Source: Chitinophagaceae bacterium UBA3430 (GTDB lineage: Bacteria; Bacteroidota; Bacteroidia; Chitinophagales; Chitinophagaceae). From it: a DNA stretch of 14,630 bases. The first letter of the stretch is position 1. Each line of letters starts with the position of its first letter. Made by a program: the position numbers and the translations under genes. Location of the stretch: NCBI GenBank assembly GCA_002378975.1, contig DFST01000149.1, forward strand, positions 1 to 14,630, read 5' to 3'. Positions 6,776 to 14,630 of the stretch are shown one piece after another. The notes below the pieces were generated by a model that searched no databases, was not told the origin of the DNA, and saw only the letters and a list, made by a program, of their open reading frames with translations.

Positions 6776-7827
6776 GGATATTGCATATCACGGAAAAGCT
6801 TGGGGTAGGCGGAACAGAAATACTGCTCAGCAATACGATACCTGAGTTGACTGAATTCGATCATGCGATTGTGTATTTGGCCGGAAGGGATAATTATCAA
6901 TTGCCAATTTTTAATAAGTATCCTTTGTTTTATCTGGACCATACCAGACGCTCGGCATTATTTCGGTCGGTTATACGATTAAGACGGATTCTTTGGGAGT
7001 ATAAACCAGATATAATCCATGCCCATTCTTTTCTTGCAAGTATTATTTCTCGATTGGCGAAGGGAAAGAATACACGTCTGATTACAACCATACACAGTGT
7101 GTTGAGTAAGGATGCTTTTGCTCGAAGTAAGTTTTCGCTTTTTGTTGAAAGATTAACGTCAAACATGCAAGATGATTTAATTGCTGTTTCTAAAGTTGCC
7201 CTGGATGATTATTTACAATTTGTTCCATTTAGAGGAAGTCGGTATGTTTTATACAATTTTATTCCTCATAAATTTAGTGATGCATCTTTACGAAGCGATT
7301 ATGAGACCCGAGAATCATTACCAGTGAGATGCGTTGCCGTGGGAGGGTTAAAGACTGTAAAGAATTATCATTATCTGCTCGATAGTTTTAGCTTGTTGCC
7401 AAAAGGCTTTTTTACGTTAGATGTAATAGGCGATGGCGCTTTAAGAGATGACTTAGAATTGCGAATTATTAAACAAGATTTACCAGTAACGATTCTTGGA
7501 AATCGTCAAAACGTTGATGAATTATTGTGCGATTACGAGATTTTTCTTCAGGCATCTAATTATGAGGGTTTCGGGATGGCGGTATGCGAAGGTATTTTAT
7601 CGGGTTTAATTCCTGTTCTATCAGATATTCCTGCTCACAGGGAGATAACCGATAATAAGGCACATTATTTTGAATTGAATAATCCCATGTCTCTAGTTAG
7701 TACTCTGATGTGCTTAAAAAATCGGAATGGATTAAAGCATTTGACTAGTTGCAGAGACTATGTTTCTTCAATAACTTCTCCAATTTCTTATTTTCAGAGA
7801 TTGCGAGATATATATAATTTACAGTAG
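6772..7827 (+). CDS. GT4-family glycosyltransferase
   Basis: This 351-residue protein is a GT-B fold, retaining-type glycosyltransferase (GT4 superfamily), probably acting on the cytoplasmic face of the membrane. The N-terminus MRILHITEKLGVGGTEILLS has the usual first strand and the GGTE loop. PDIIHAHSF is at residues 79-87, followed by TTIHSV. The C-terminal donor domain has VGGLKTVKNYHYLLDSF near 190-206, and the signature EGFGMAVCEGILSGLIPVLS with the E-x7-E pair (E265, E273). I chose the ATG at 6772 over an upstream TTG at 6745 because it gives the canonical N-terminus and overlaps the flippase stop by four bases, suggesting coupled translation. It shares the AT-rich composition of the flippase. 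Donor and acceptor sugars cannot be predicted. Confidence 0.9.
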   Translation: MRILHITEKLGVGGTEILLSNTIPELTEFDHAIVYLAGRDNYQLPIFNKYPLFYLDHTRRSALFRSVIRLRRILWEYKPDIIHAHSFLASIISRLAKGKNTRLITTIHSVLSKDAFARSKFSLFVERLTSNMQDDLIAVSKVALDDYLQFVPFRGSRYVLYNFIPHKFSDASLRSDYETRESLPVRCVAVGGLKTVKNYHYLLDSFSLLPKGFFTLDVIGDGALRDDLELRIIKQDLPVTILGNRQNVDELLCDYEIFLQASNYEGFGMAVCEGILSGLIPVLSDIPAHREITDNKAHYFELNNPMSLVSTLMCLKNRNGLKHLTSCRDYVSSITSPISYFQRLRDIYNLQ

Positions 7828-7836
7828 TTCACAATC

Positions 7837-7851
7837 TTAGGATCCTCCTAA
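7837..7851 (+). repeat. Small hairpin after the glycosyltransferase stop
   Basis: TTAGGA (7837-7842) and TCCTAA (7846-7851) are perfect inverted repeats with a 3-base loop, starting 10 bases after the stop codon. No T-run follows, so a role as intrinsic terminator is weakly supported. It lies in the 81-base gap before the AsnB-like gene. Confidence 0.25.
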
Positions 7852-7908
7852 ATCATATCATTATCCAAAATATCGCATTTTACAGGTCCAGGTAAAAATC
7901 AATATACA

Positions 7909-9816
7909 ATGTGTGGCATCGCTGGTTTCTTAGATTTTGGTTCAAATTCTAGTGCCGATATTCTGAGTAGAATGACCAAAACTTTAGAGCATCGTGGTCC
8001 TGATGGCATGGGTCAGTATTTTGATTCAGTAAAAGGAATGCAGATTGGTCTAGGCCACCGTCGACTTTCTATCCTCGACCTCAGCACTGCTGCCAATCAG
8101 CCGCTGTTATTCGACGGGCTACACATCATCTTCAATGGAGAGATCTATAACTATGCTGAGATCCGTTCGGAACTGATTCGTTTGGGGCATAGTTTCACTA
8201 CCCATTCCGATACGGAAGTGATATTACACGCATGGCGTCAATGGGGCGAAGAATCCATTCACCAATGGCGTGGTATGTTTGCCGTTGCCCTGTACGACGA
8301 AAAAACGGAGGTACTCACGCTGATACGAGACCGTCCGGGCGTTAAACCCTTACATTACTTTTGGAGTGATGGTGTGTTTCTTTTTGGATCGGAGCTGAAA
8401 TCACTGATGGTTCACCCTTCATTCAATCGGAAGATAAATCAATCAGCAGTTGCACTTTTTCTGCAATATGGGAATGTGCCAAGTCCACACTGCATTTTTG
8501 AAAATACCCACAAACTCCTCCCCGGCCACATACTTACATTTAATGTATACGATAAGAAAATCAAAACTCACTGTTATTGGAATGTCTACGATCATTACAA
8601 TCAACCTAAAACTCAAATCTCCCTTCCGGATGCCATAGATGAAACGGAGCGCGTATTAGCCGATTCTTTTCGATACCGAATGATTGCAGATGTGCCGGTG
8701 GGTGTTTTTTTGAGCGGTGGTTACGACAGTACCTGCGTGACCGCTCTTTTGCAAAAACAACAAACAGAAAAGATTCGAACATTTACGATCGGATCTACTG
8801 ATAAAAAACTAGATGAGGCCCCCTATGCCCGCGAGATCGCATCAAGACTGGGTACAGATCATACCGAGTTTTATTGCTCACCCCAGGAGGCTCTTGATGT
8901 CATACCGGATCTGCCCTACTACTTCGATGAGCCCTTTGCCGATAGCAGTGCCATTCCAACCATACTCGTCAGTAGATTAGCACGAAAACAGGTCACGGTT
9001 GCTCTGTCAGCCGATGGTGGTGATGAGATCTTTGCTGGGTACAACCGGTACGACTATATCCATCGTTACAGTCGGAAATTGATGACAATTCCAGAACCTC
9101 TTCGAAAATCGTTGGCTGTTGGAATGCGCCGTATATCCTCGGACCGAATTCCTTTCATGCGCACTCAACCCAATTTTCACAGCCGATACGATAAACTTTT
9201 GAAATTACTGCTGGATCCGTCTGCCGCTGAGTTGATGAAAAACCTCAATCAGGTTTTTACAGAAACAGATGTAACTCAAATTCTTCAAGAATCAATTACT
9301 CTCCCGAATACACGCTATAACAGCAACGAGTTAAAACAAGCGTATTACGATGATCTTTCTTACATGATGGCGATCGATTATCAGACCTATATGTTGGACG
9401 ATATTTTAACAAAAGTTGATCGAGCCACCATGAGTGCTAGCTTAGAAGGCAGAGAGCCATTTTTGGATCAGCATATTATTGAATGGGCAGCACGATTGCC
9501 TACCGAGTATAAATATCATAATCGACAAAAAAAGTACATTCTCCGACAAATTGTACATCGATACATACCTGAGGAGCTAATGGACCGACCTAAAATGGGT
9601 TTTGCCATTCCGGTCCAAGATTGGTTGTATGGCCCCTTAAAACCACTGGTGCTCCAATTTCTAGATACTACTACTATCGAGTTACAAGGGATTTTTCGTA
9701 AGGAAGTGATTGGTCAACTTGTTCGGGACTTCTATGCCGGGCGTAAAGAAAAATACCTTCGTATTTGGCATTTGCTGATGTTCCAAATGTGGTACCAGCG
9801 CTGGATGAAGAGCTAA
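7909..9816 (+). CDS. asnB: Asparagine synthase-like glutamine amidotransferase
   Basis: This 635-residue protein has the full AsnB architecture. An N-terminal class II glutaminase domain begins MCGIAGF, whose Cys2 is the nucleophile; HRGPDG and FNGEIYNYAEIR are also present. The C-terminal synthetase domain has the ATP-pyrophosphatase loop FLSGGYDSTC (S269 to T275), ALSADGGDEIFAGYNRY, and the conserved TKVDRATMSASLEGREPFLD. The family moves ammonia from glutamine to an ATP-activated carboxylate. AsnB itself makes asparagine, but relatives inside polysaccharide loci (for example WbpS of Pseudomonas aeruginosa) are linked to amidation of uronic acids. Its position between glycosyltransferase genes and downstream of ugd favours a glycan role; this is inference. 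The ATG at 7909 is certain because Cys2 must follow it. Its first 100-150 bases are more AT-rich than the rest. Confidence 0.93.
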   Translation: MCGIAGFLDFGSNSSADILSRMTKTLEHRGPDGMGQYFDSVKGMQIGLGHRRLSILDLSTAANQPLLFDGLHIIFNGEIYNYAEIRSELIRLGHSFTTHSDTEVILHAWRQWGEESIHQWRGMFAVALYDEKTEVLTLIRDRPGVKPLHYFWSDGVFLFGSELKSLMVHPSFNRKINQSAVALFLQYGNVPSPHCIFENTHKLLPGHILTFNVYDKKIKTHCYWNVYDHYNQPKTQISLPDAIDETERVLADSFRYRMIADVPVGVFLSGGYDSTCVTALLQKQQTEKIRTFTIGSTDKKLDEAPYAREIASRLGTDHTEFYCSPQEALDVIPDLPYYFDEPFADSSAIPTILVSRLARKQVTVALSADGGDEIFAGYNRYDYIHRYSRKLMTIPEPLRKSLAVGMRRISSDRIPFMRTQPNFHSRYDKLLKLLLDPSAAELMKNLNQVFTETDVTQILQESITLPNTRYNSNELKQAYYDDLSYMMAIDYQTYMLDDILTKVDRATMSASLEGREPFLDQHIIEWAARLPTEYKYHNRQKKYILRQIVHRYIPEELMDRPKMGFAIPVQDWLYGPLKPLVLQFLDTTTIELQGIFRKEVIGQLVRDFYAGRKEKYLRIWHLLMFQMWYQRWMKS

Positions 9817-9825
9817 TTAATTTCC

Positions 9826-11058
9826 TTGTCACGTATTTTATTTCTTTCCTATGACGGTATCACCGACCCCTTGGGTCAGTCACAAGTGCTGCCCTATTTG
9901 GTAGGCTTAAGCCGTTCGGGGTATGATATTACCCTGATAAGTTTTGAGAAACCGGAGCGTTTTACGGAGGGACGTACAGCGATTGAGCAGTTGTGCCATG
10001 CCAATAAGATACATTGGCACCCCTTGACGTATAGCCGAAAGCCACCGGTGCTTTCCACCCTTAAAGATCTTTTCCTTCTCCGAATGCATGTTCATAAATT
10101 ACATCGGGACTGTCCTTTTGATGCATTGCACTGCCGGAGTTATATCACTGGCTTGATCGGCCAATGGATGAAGCGGCGCTTCGGAGTCAAATGGATCTTT
10201 GATATGCGTGGTTTCTGGGCCGATGAACGGGTGGACGGGAAAATATGGGGTCTAAAAAATCCACTTTACCGAATGATCTATCGGTTCTTTAAAAAAAAGG
10301 AGAGGCAGTTCATCGAGGAGGCTGATCACATCATCTCGCTGACCGATCAGGCTCGATCCATCATTCATTCCTGGACTATTGTACCAGGGCAACCGGTTCC
10401 CATCACTGTTATCCCTTGCTGTGTGGATCTGCGGCATTTTGATCCTGCCTCTGTTGCTATATCTGCCAAATTGAGCTTACGTCATAAGCTAAATATCCCG
10501 GACACATCCCGCGTTATCAGTTATGTTGGCTCGATTGGTTCCTGGTACATGCTTCCAGAAATGATGGGTTTTTTTGTTCGTTGGCTGCTGAAATTTCCGG
10601 ATAGTATTTTTCTTTTTATCAGTCAAGATGACCCTGCGATTATATTACAGGAAGCCATTAAACAGGGAGTCTCGCTTGATAAAATCCGAATCAGTGGGGC
10701 CATTCGTCCTGACATGCCAACTTATATTTCGATCAGCGATTGTTCCGTATTTTTTATAGAACCGGTTTTCTCCAAAAAAGCTTCATCTCCTACCAAGCAG
10801 GGAGAGATCATGGCAATGGGTGTACCGGTGATTTGTAATAGCGGGGTGGGCGATACGGATTCGGTCATTCGCGCATGGAACTCCGGCTTATTGGTAGACC
10901 AATTTACATCGACAAGCTACGACCAGGTAATCAATGATTTTCAAAAAGCGCATTTTGACACTCATGCCATGCGAAACGGAGCCGTTGCCTTTTTTTCTTT
11001 GGATGAGGGGGTCAATCGATATAAGAACGTGTACGAACGTGTACTAAGTGGGCGATAA
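9826..11058 (+). CDS. GT4-family glycosyltransferase (TTG start)
   Basis: This 410-residue protein belongs to a GT4 subgroup recognised by its start, RILFLSYDGITDPLGQSQVL (residues 3-22). DMRGFWADERVDG follows at 126-138 and the C-terminal donor-site signature SSPTKQGEIMAMGVPVICNS at 320-339. The KxGE(I/Y)MAMGVP form replaces the more common EGFG motif. The only sensible start is TTG at 9826: the same frame carries the AsnB stop at 9814-9816, and no in-frame ATG precedes the conserved N-terminal strand. The gap to the AsnB-like gene is nine bases and the end overlaps the next GT by 11 bases, so these three genes are very likely one transcript. A soluble or membrane-associated cytoplasmic location is expected. 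Sugar specificity is unknown. Confidence 0.9.
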   Translation: MSRILFLSYDGITDPLGQSQVLPYLVGLSRSGYDITLISFEKPERFTEGRTAIEQLCHANKIHWHPLTYSRKPPVLSTLKDLFLLRMHVHKLHRDCPFDALHCRSYITGLIGQWMKRRFGVKWIFDMRGFWADERVDGKIWGLKNPLYRMIYRFFKKKERQFIEEADHIISLTDQARSIIHSWTIVPGQPVPITVIPCCVDLRHFDPASVAISAKLSLRHKLNIPDTSRVISYVGSIGSWYMLPEMMGFFVRWLLKFPDSIFLFISQDDPAIILQEAIKQGVSLDKIRISGAIRPDMPTYISISDCSVFFIEPVFSKKASSPTKQGEIMAMGVPVICNSGVGDTDSVIRAWNSGLLVDQFTSTSYDQVINDFQKAHFDTHAMRNGAVAFFSLDEGVNRYKNVYERVLSGR

Positions 11059-12133
11059 CAAAACAAACATCTTGTTCTTGGTGCCCTATCCGCTTGGCAG
11101 GGCCCCTTCCCAACGTTATCGGATAGAGCAGTTCTTGCCGTTATTGAATAAGCATCACCTCACTTACCAAATCGAACCATTTTTTACTGCCTCCGAAGGC
11201 GAGCTGTTGTACACCGCCGGGAATGGCTTGAAAAAAATGATAAATGTACTGCGCGGATTTGCCCGTCGGTTTTCATTGTTGCTTAAGGGTTTGAATGAGT
11301 ATGATTATGTATTCATTCATCGGGAGGCCGCTCCGGCCGGTCCGCCGATCATCGAATGGATTCTGCGGTGGATACTGAAAAAAAAAATCATCTACGATTT
11401 TGATGATGCCATTTGGATGCCGGACCCCAGCTCCACTGGCCGATTGATTCAATTCATCAAGGCACAATGGAAAGTAAAATGGATCTGTCGCTGGTCACAC
11501 CGCGTGGTAGGTGGCAATGATTATTTATGTGAGTATGCTCGGTCTTACAATCAATCTGTTATTTGCATTCCGACGGTGATCGACATGGATCTGCCGGTGG
11601 AAACACAAAAAGTTCATGGAACGCATCGATTGGTGGTGGGGTGGACCGGTAGTCATTCTACCTTGCGTTTCCTGGATCTGCTGGTGCCTGTTTTGCAGCG
11701 ATTGCAGCGGGAGTTTGTCTTTGATTTTATGGTGATCGCGGATAAGGACCCGAAGCTTCCTTTAAACTATTATCGATTTCAACCTTGGTCATCGGAGACC
11801 GAGCAGAGCGATTTAGGGCAACTGGACATCGGGGTGATGCCGTTGATCGCAGATCTGTGGAGTGAGGGGAAATGCGGATTCAAGTTGATCCAATATTACG
11901 CGCTGGGCATACCGGCTCTTGCTTCCCCGGTGGGTGTCAATAAAACAATGATCCAATCTGGAGCGACTGGTTTTTTATGTGAAACGGCATCCGACTGGGA
12001 GGGAGGATTTCGTCAGTTGATTGTATCGGTCGAGTTGCGGGCGAAGATGGGGCTAGAAGGTCATGCGCGGATGAAGGCGCGATATAGTTTGGCTGCACAA
12101 CAAGAGCCATATTTGAATCTCTTTTGTCAATGA
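11048..12133 (+). CDS. GT4-like glycosyltransferase (GTG start)
   Basis: This 361-residue GT-B fold protein begins NILFLVPYPLGRAPSQRYRI (residues 7-26). It carries IYDFDDAIWMPD at 115-126, GWTGSHST at 198-205 (the start of the donor domain) and EGKCGFKLIQYYALGIPALA at 273-292, which takes the place of the E-x7-E donor loop. Such proteins are frequent in O-antigen and exopolysaccharide clusters. The start is GTG at 11048, because an in-frame TAA at 11045-11047 blocks anything earlier and the first beta-strand follows immediately. It overlaps the preceding gene by 11 bases, indicating coupled translation. It ends only two bases before the stop of the convergent membrane gene, leaving no room for a terminator. 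Linkage and sugar are unknown. Confidence 0.88.
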   Translation: MGDNKTNILFLVPYPLGRAPSQRYRIEQFLPLLNKHHLTYQIEPFFTASEGELLYTAGNGLKKMINVLRGFARRFSLLLKGLNEYDYVFIHREAAPAGPPIIEWILRWILKKKIIYDFDDAIWMPDPSSTGRLIQFIKAQWKVKWICRWSHRVVGGNDYLCEYARSYNQSVICIPTVIDMDLPVETQKVHGTHRLVVGWTGSHSTLRFLDLLVPVLQRLQREFVFDFMVIADKDPKLPLNYYRFQPWSSETEQSDLGQLDIGVMPLIADLWSEGKCGFKLIQYYALGIPALASPVGVNKTMIQSGATGFLCETASDWEGGFRQLIVSVELRAKMGLEGHARMKARYSLAAQQEPYLNLFCQ

Positions 12134-12135
12134 GG

Positions 12136-13497
12136 TTATAACCGCAGGCTTTTGGCCAGTCGTTGTCCCGGTTGTGCATGCGCATAGAAAACAAGGATCA
12201 AAGTCAACAAGAAAAACGGGATGCAGGGAATCTTATATCGAGAGAGCGCACCAAAGTTGAAAGAGGAGATGCCCACAGAAAAGGCAAATATTAGAGAGAA
12301 GATGAGAGTAAATTGGACGGTGTAATTGGTAGTTACCGTTTGGAGGAATCTTTTTACGCCAATAACTGAGAGCGTTTTGATCGTCAGCAGAAGCAGTGCA
12401 AAAGACTCTATTGCACTTAAGAATACAATTAGTTTTTTTGCCTCCCACAGGTATGGTCGGAAAAAGGTAACGTTTATGGCTTGAGGGACTTTGGAGATCA
12501 CTCCAAATATAGAATAATCAAGATCCCCAAGATCATAAGTGGAACCATCATCTTTCTTACTCGAATAGGAGATCCACTCTCGAGTGACTTTTGAAGTTTT
12601 CTGAATGTTATCTAATGAGTATTTCCCCAGTATGTCCTCTAGTTGTGTGAACAGAAAACCAAATACGCCAATACTCAAGAACAAAGCTGCTACGGTAACT
12701 AAATTTGACAATCCTTTATTTTTGATTCGACTGGTATTTTTGAATAGGACCCAACCGCTCAAGGCTGGAACGATGCAAATGATTATGTAGATCTTGATAG
12801 TGGCGAGTATCAGCGTGTGAATCAGGATCTGGGTGATATTGCGAAAAGATCGGTTGCCATATACAAAAAATTGGATCGTTGCATAGCAAAGCCAACCCAA
12901 ACTGAACATACAAAGGGTGTCTTTGAAAATACCGGATCCCCATAGGGCTACACTGGGAATGAATAGTGTTGCCGTTGCGATTGGTTCGATTAATTTGGGA
13001 AATTGCTCGGCGAACGTTCGGAAAAGGGCCCAGACTCCGGTGAAGGAAAGCACACTAAACAATAACGCAGCAGGTATGAATGTGTTCAAGGTGAGCAAAC
13101 TGGTAACTGCTGCGATTTGAGAAACCGTATAGGCGCCTGATATCCCGTACCATTCCATCAAACTGGTGTATTCGAAATATTCTGGGTCATAGCGATTGGG
13201 TATTGCCAAAAGCAGATTGAACCATTTCACTGGGGATTCATCGAAGGAGGAGTTGATCACCCGGGCATGGTAGAAATAATTGATCGTATCTCCTCCATTG
13301 TAATAGTAAACGTAGATCAGGCAAATAACAATTGCTCCGATCATTTTGAAGGTCAGTGCCGGTAAAAAGAATCGTCGATATGGATGTCCAAAGGGGTAGT
13401 ATCGATCCCGAAAGCGCTTGCCAAAAAAATAAATGAGCCCAACAACAAACGGGGTTAGCAAGTAGTCAAGTAACGTTATTCTCTCAAATTCAAACAT
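12136..13497 (-). CDS. Polytopic inner-membrane protein, candidate polysaccharide polymerase (Wzy-like)
   Basis: This is the only minus-strand gene. It encodes 453 residues with roughly 10-12 hydrophobic segments (for example near 10-25, 46-65, 141-160, 192-212, 220-243, 262-283, 355-378, 390-417 and 422-442) and a larger polar loop at about 284-345. Notable motifs are YYYNGGDTINYFYHAR near residues 64-79, LWGSGIFKDTL near 185-195, and a C-terminal ALSRYKIPCIPFF. The topology, the large loop and the arginine-containing C-terminus recall Wzy/EpsG-type polymerases, which join repeat units in the periplasm. No signature is diagnostic, so the role rests mainly on context: the cluster has a flippase but no other polymerase candidate here. 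ATG is at 13497-13495. Just upstream on the minus strand TAATTTAG (13521-13514) resembles a Bacteroidota -7 box, a weak match. Confidence 0.7.
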   Translation of the reverse strand: MFEFERITLLDYLLTPFVVGLIYFFGKRFRDRYYPFGHPYRRFFLPALTFKMIGAIVICLIYVYYYNGGDTINYFYHARVINSSFDESPVKWFNLLLAIPNRYDPEYFEYTSLMEWYGISGAYTVSQIAAVTSLLTLNTFIPAALLFSVLSFTGVWALFRTFAEQFPKLIEPIATATLFIPSVALWGSGIFKDTLCMFSLGWLCYATIQFFVYGNRSFRNITQILIHTLILATIKIYIIICIVPALSGWVLFKNTSRIKNKGLSNLVTVAALFLSIGVFGFLFTQLEDILGKYSLDNIQKTSKVTREWISYSSKKDDGSTYDLGDLDYSIFGVISKVPQAINVTFFRPYLWEAKKLIVFLSAIESFALLLLTIKTLSVIGVKRFLQTVTTNYTVQFTLIFSLIFAFSVGISSFNFGALSRYKIPCIPFFLLTLILVFYAHAQPGQRLAKSLRL

Positions 13498-13545
13498 AAT
13501 CTGTAAATCGGCACTAAATTAAGCTATGTGCCTGAGTGAACCACT

Positions 13546-14630
13546 GTGATTCGAACCCTCCGCATCATAAATCGTCCCGCCATTGGTGGTCCCATCCTCA
13601 ACGCTGCCCTGCTCGCCCGCCATCTTCCGAAGCCCTTCGAAACAATGTTGGTGGGGGGTGTCTGTGAATCACACGAGGCGGAGGCGACGGAACTTCTTGC
13701 GGGACTGAATTGGAGACAAATGGAGTCGATGGGTCGGTCGTTGCATCCCCTGAAAGATTTCGCATCGTATCGGGATTTACGCAAGCTGATCCGGGAATTT
13801 CGTCCCCATATCGTCCATACACACGCGGCTAAGCCCGGGGCCTTGGGTCGGTTGGCGGCTCGTGCGGAAGGGGTGCCGGTTGTGGTCCATACCTTCCACG
13901 GGCATGTTTTTCATTCCTATTTCAATCCGCTTAAAACCCGAATATTTCTTGGGATTGAGCGTTATCTGGCCACGAAATCCGATGCCCTTATTGCCATAAG
14001 CCCGGAGCAGAAAATAGAGTTATCGGAAGCGTTTCGGATCGCCCCACCGGATAAATTCCGAGTGATTCCGCTGGGGCTAGATTTGGATCGTTTTCAGTTC
14101 GACGCCGAAACCAAGCGAATGGCATTTCGCACCGCCTATGGGCTTCAGGCCGATGATGTTGCTGTTGTGATCACCGGCCGTCTGGTTGGCATCAAAAATC
14201 ATTCCCTATTTCTACGTGCATTGGCAATGGCCAAATCGCGTACCGGACGACGTTTGGTCGGTTTCATTGTGGGCGATGGGGATATGAGGGCCACTATCGA
14301 GCAGGAAGCCCGGGAATTGGGATTTGTATTCAGCGGAGTGGATTCCCGTAATAGCGGCGAGGATTTGGTCTTCACGTCCTGGCGTACCGATATTGATACA
14401 ATCAATGCCGGGGCAGATATCGTGGCATTGACCTCATTGAATGAAGGCACTCCCGTGAGTCTGATCGAGGCATCTGCTTCGGGCTGCCCGGTGGTTAGTA
14501 CTCGGGTCGGTGGTGTTGAGTCGGTGGTATTGGAAGGTAAAACCGGTTATTTGGTGGAGAGTCGGGATGTGGATGCCTTTGCTGACCGCCTCGTACGCCT
14601 CACAGAAAATTCAGAATTGCGAAATCAACT
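13546..14630 (+). CDS. GT4-family glycosyltransferase, 3' end outside window
   Basis: An open frame of 361 complete codons runs off the right edge without a stop. It starts at GTG 13546; an in-frame TGA at 13537-13539 rules out an earlier start. It encodes a GT-B glycosyltransferase of the GT4 group: RIINRPAIGGPILNAALLAR at residues 6-25, HIVHTHAAKPGALGRLAAR, HTFHGHVFHSYF, TGRLVGIKNH at 210-219, FTSWRTDIDTINAGADIV and the donor signature LNEGTPVSLIEASASGCPVV at 298-317 with the E-x7-E pair (E300, E308). By family length only about 20-40 residues are missing. It is divergent from the membrane gene with a 48-base gap, so the two promoters must overlap or lie inside the neighbours. G+C is the highest in the window by eye. 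The acceptor is unknown. Confidence 0.88.
   Translation, partial: MIRTLRIINRPAIGGPILNAALLARHLPKPFETMLVGGVCESHEAEATELLAGLNWRQMESMGRSLHPLKDFASYRDLRKLIREFRPHIVHTHAAKPGALGRLAARAEGVPVVVHTFHGHVFHSYFNPLKTRIFLGIERYLATKSDALIAISPEQKIELSEAFRIAPPDKFRVIPLGLDLDRFQFDAETKRMAFRTAYGLQADDVAVVITGRLVGIKNHSLFLRALAMAKSRTGRRLVGFIVGDGDMRATIEQEARELGFVFSGVDSRNSGEDLVFTSWRTDIDTINAGADIVALTSLNEGTPVSLIEASASGCPVVSTRVGGVESVVLEGKTGYLVESRDVDAFADRLVRLTENSELRNQ

Noticed and set aside
7837..7851. Intrinsic terminator after the first GT4 gene
   Set aside because: The stem is only six base pairs, with no following T-run; kept only as a low-confidence repeat.
13524..13822. Minus-strand open frames of 74-86 codons near the right end
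   Set aside because: They are antisense to the start of the incomplete GT4 gene, whose frame carries clear family motifs.
1..14630. Insertion sequences, CRISPR arrays, tRNA or rRNA genes, defence or toxin-antitoxin genes
   Set aside because: No transposase motifs, regularly spaced repeats, cloverleaf-like sequences or recognisable defence proteins were seen on either strand; the content is consistently glycan biosynthesis.

Overview
The window is a segment of a cell-surface polysaccharide (O-antigen, capsule or exopolysaccharide) biosynthesis locus, most likely from a member of the Bacteroidota. This host assignment is an inference. It rests on weak or absent Shine-Dalgarno sequences with A-rich leaders, on the character of the dTDP-sugar and glycosyltransferase proteins, and on the cluster style (rml genes, FkbM methyltransferase, asparagine-synthase-like enzyme, several GT4 enzymes). 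The window is cut at both ends inside genes: rfbB on the left and a GT4 glycosyltransferase on the right.

Layout. Positions 1-471 hold the C-terminal part of dTDP-glucose 4,6-dehydratase (rfbB). An AT-rich FkbM-type methyltransferase (648-1469) follows, then glucose-1-phosphate thymidylyltransferase (rfbA, 1504-2364). Positions 2435-3456 encode a Gfo/Idh/MocA (WlbA/WbpB-like) sugar dehydrogenase broken by a single-base frameshift near 2851-2866. It overlaps a hexapeptide-repeat acyltransferase (3446-3952), which overlaps UDP-glucose 6-dehydrogenase (3949-5292). After a 214-bp AT-rich gap come a Wzx-type flippase (5507-6775) and an overlapping GT4 glycosyltransferase (6772-7827). Next are an AsnB-like amidotransferase (7909-9816) and two more GT4 enzymes with non-ATG starts (9826-11058, 11048-12133). 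The only minus-strand gene is a polytopic membrane protein (12136-13497), a candidate Wzy-like polymerase. A divergent, incomplete GT4 gene begins at 13546.

How it works together. rfbA and rfbB make dTDP-4-keto-6-deoxyglucose. Ugd makes UDP-glucuronic acid. The oxidoreductase and acyltransferase suggest an N-acylated amino-uronic sugar, but the aminotransferase expected between them is not in the window. The AsnB-like enzyme may amidate a uronic acid. The GT4 enzymes assemble the repeat unit, the FkbM enzyme O-methylates it, Wzx flips it, and the minus-strand membrane protein may polymerise it. rfbC, rfbD, an initiating sugar-phosphate transferase and export genes are not seen and could lie outside.

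Base composition is mosaic. The FkbM gene and the flippase plus first GT block are clearly AT-rich, while the nucleotide-sugar and later GT genes are near half G+C by eye. This fits cassette exchange. I found no tRNA, rRNA, CRISPR array, insertion sequence or defence system, and nothing that clearly amounts to an undescribed system. The best leads are the frameshifted dehydrogenase, the possible uronamide branch, the mosaic cassettes and the convergent membrane gene.
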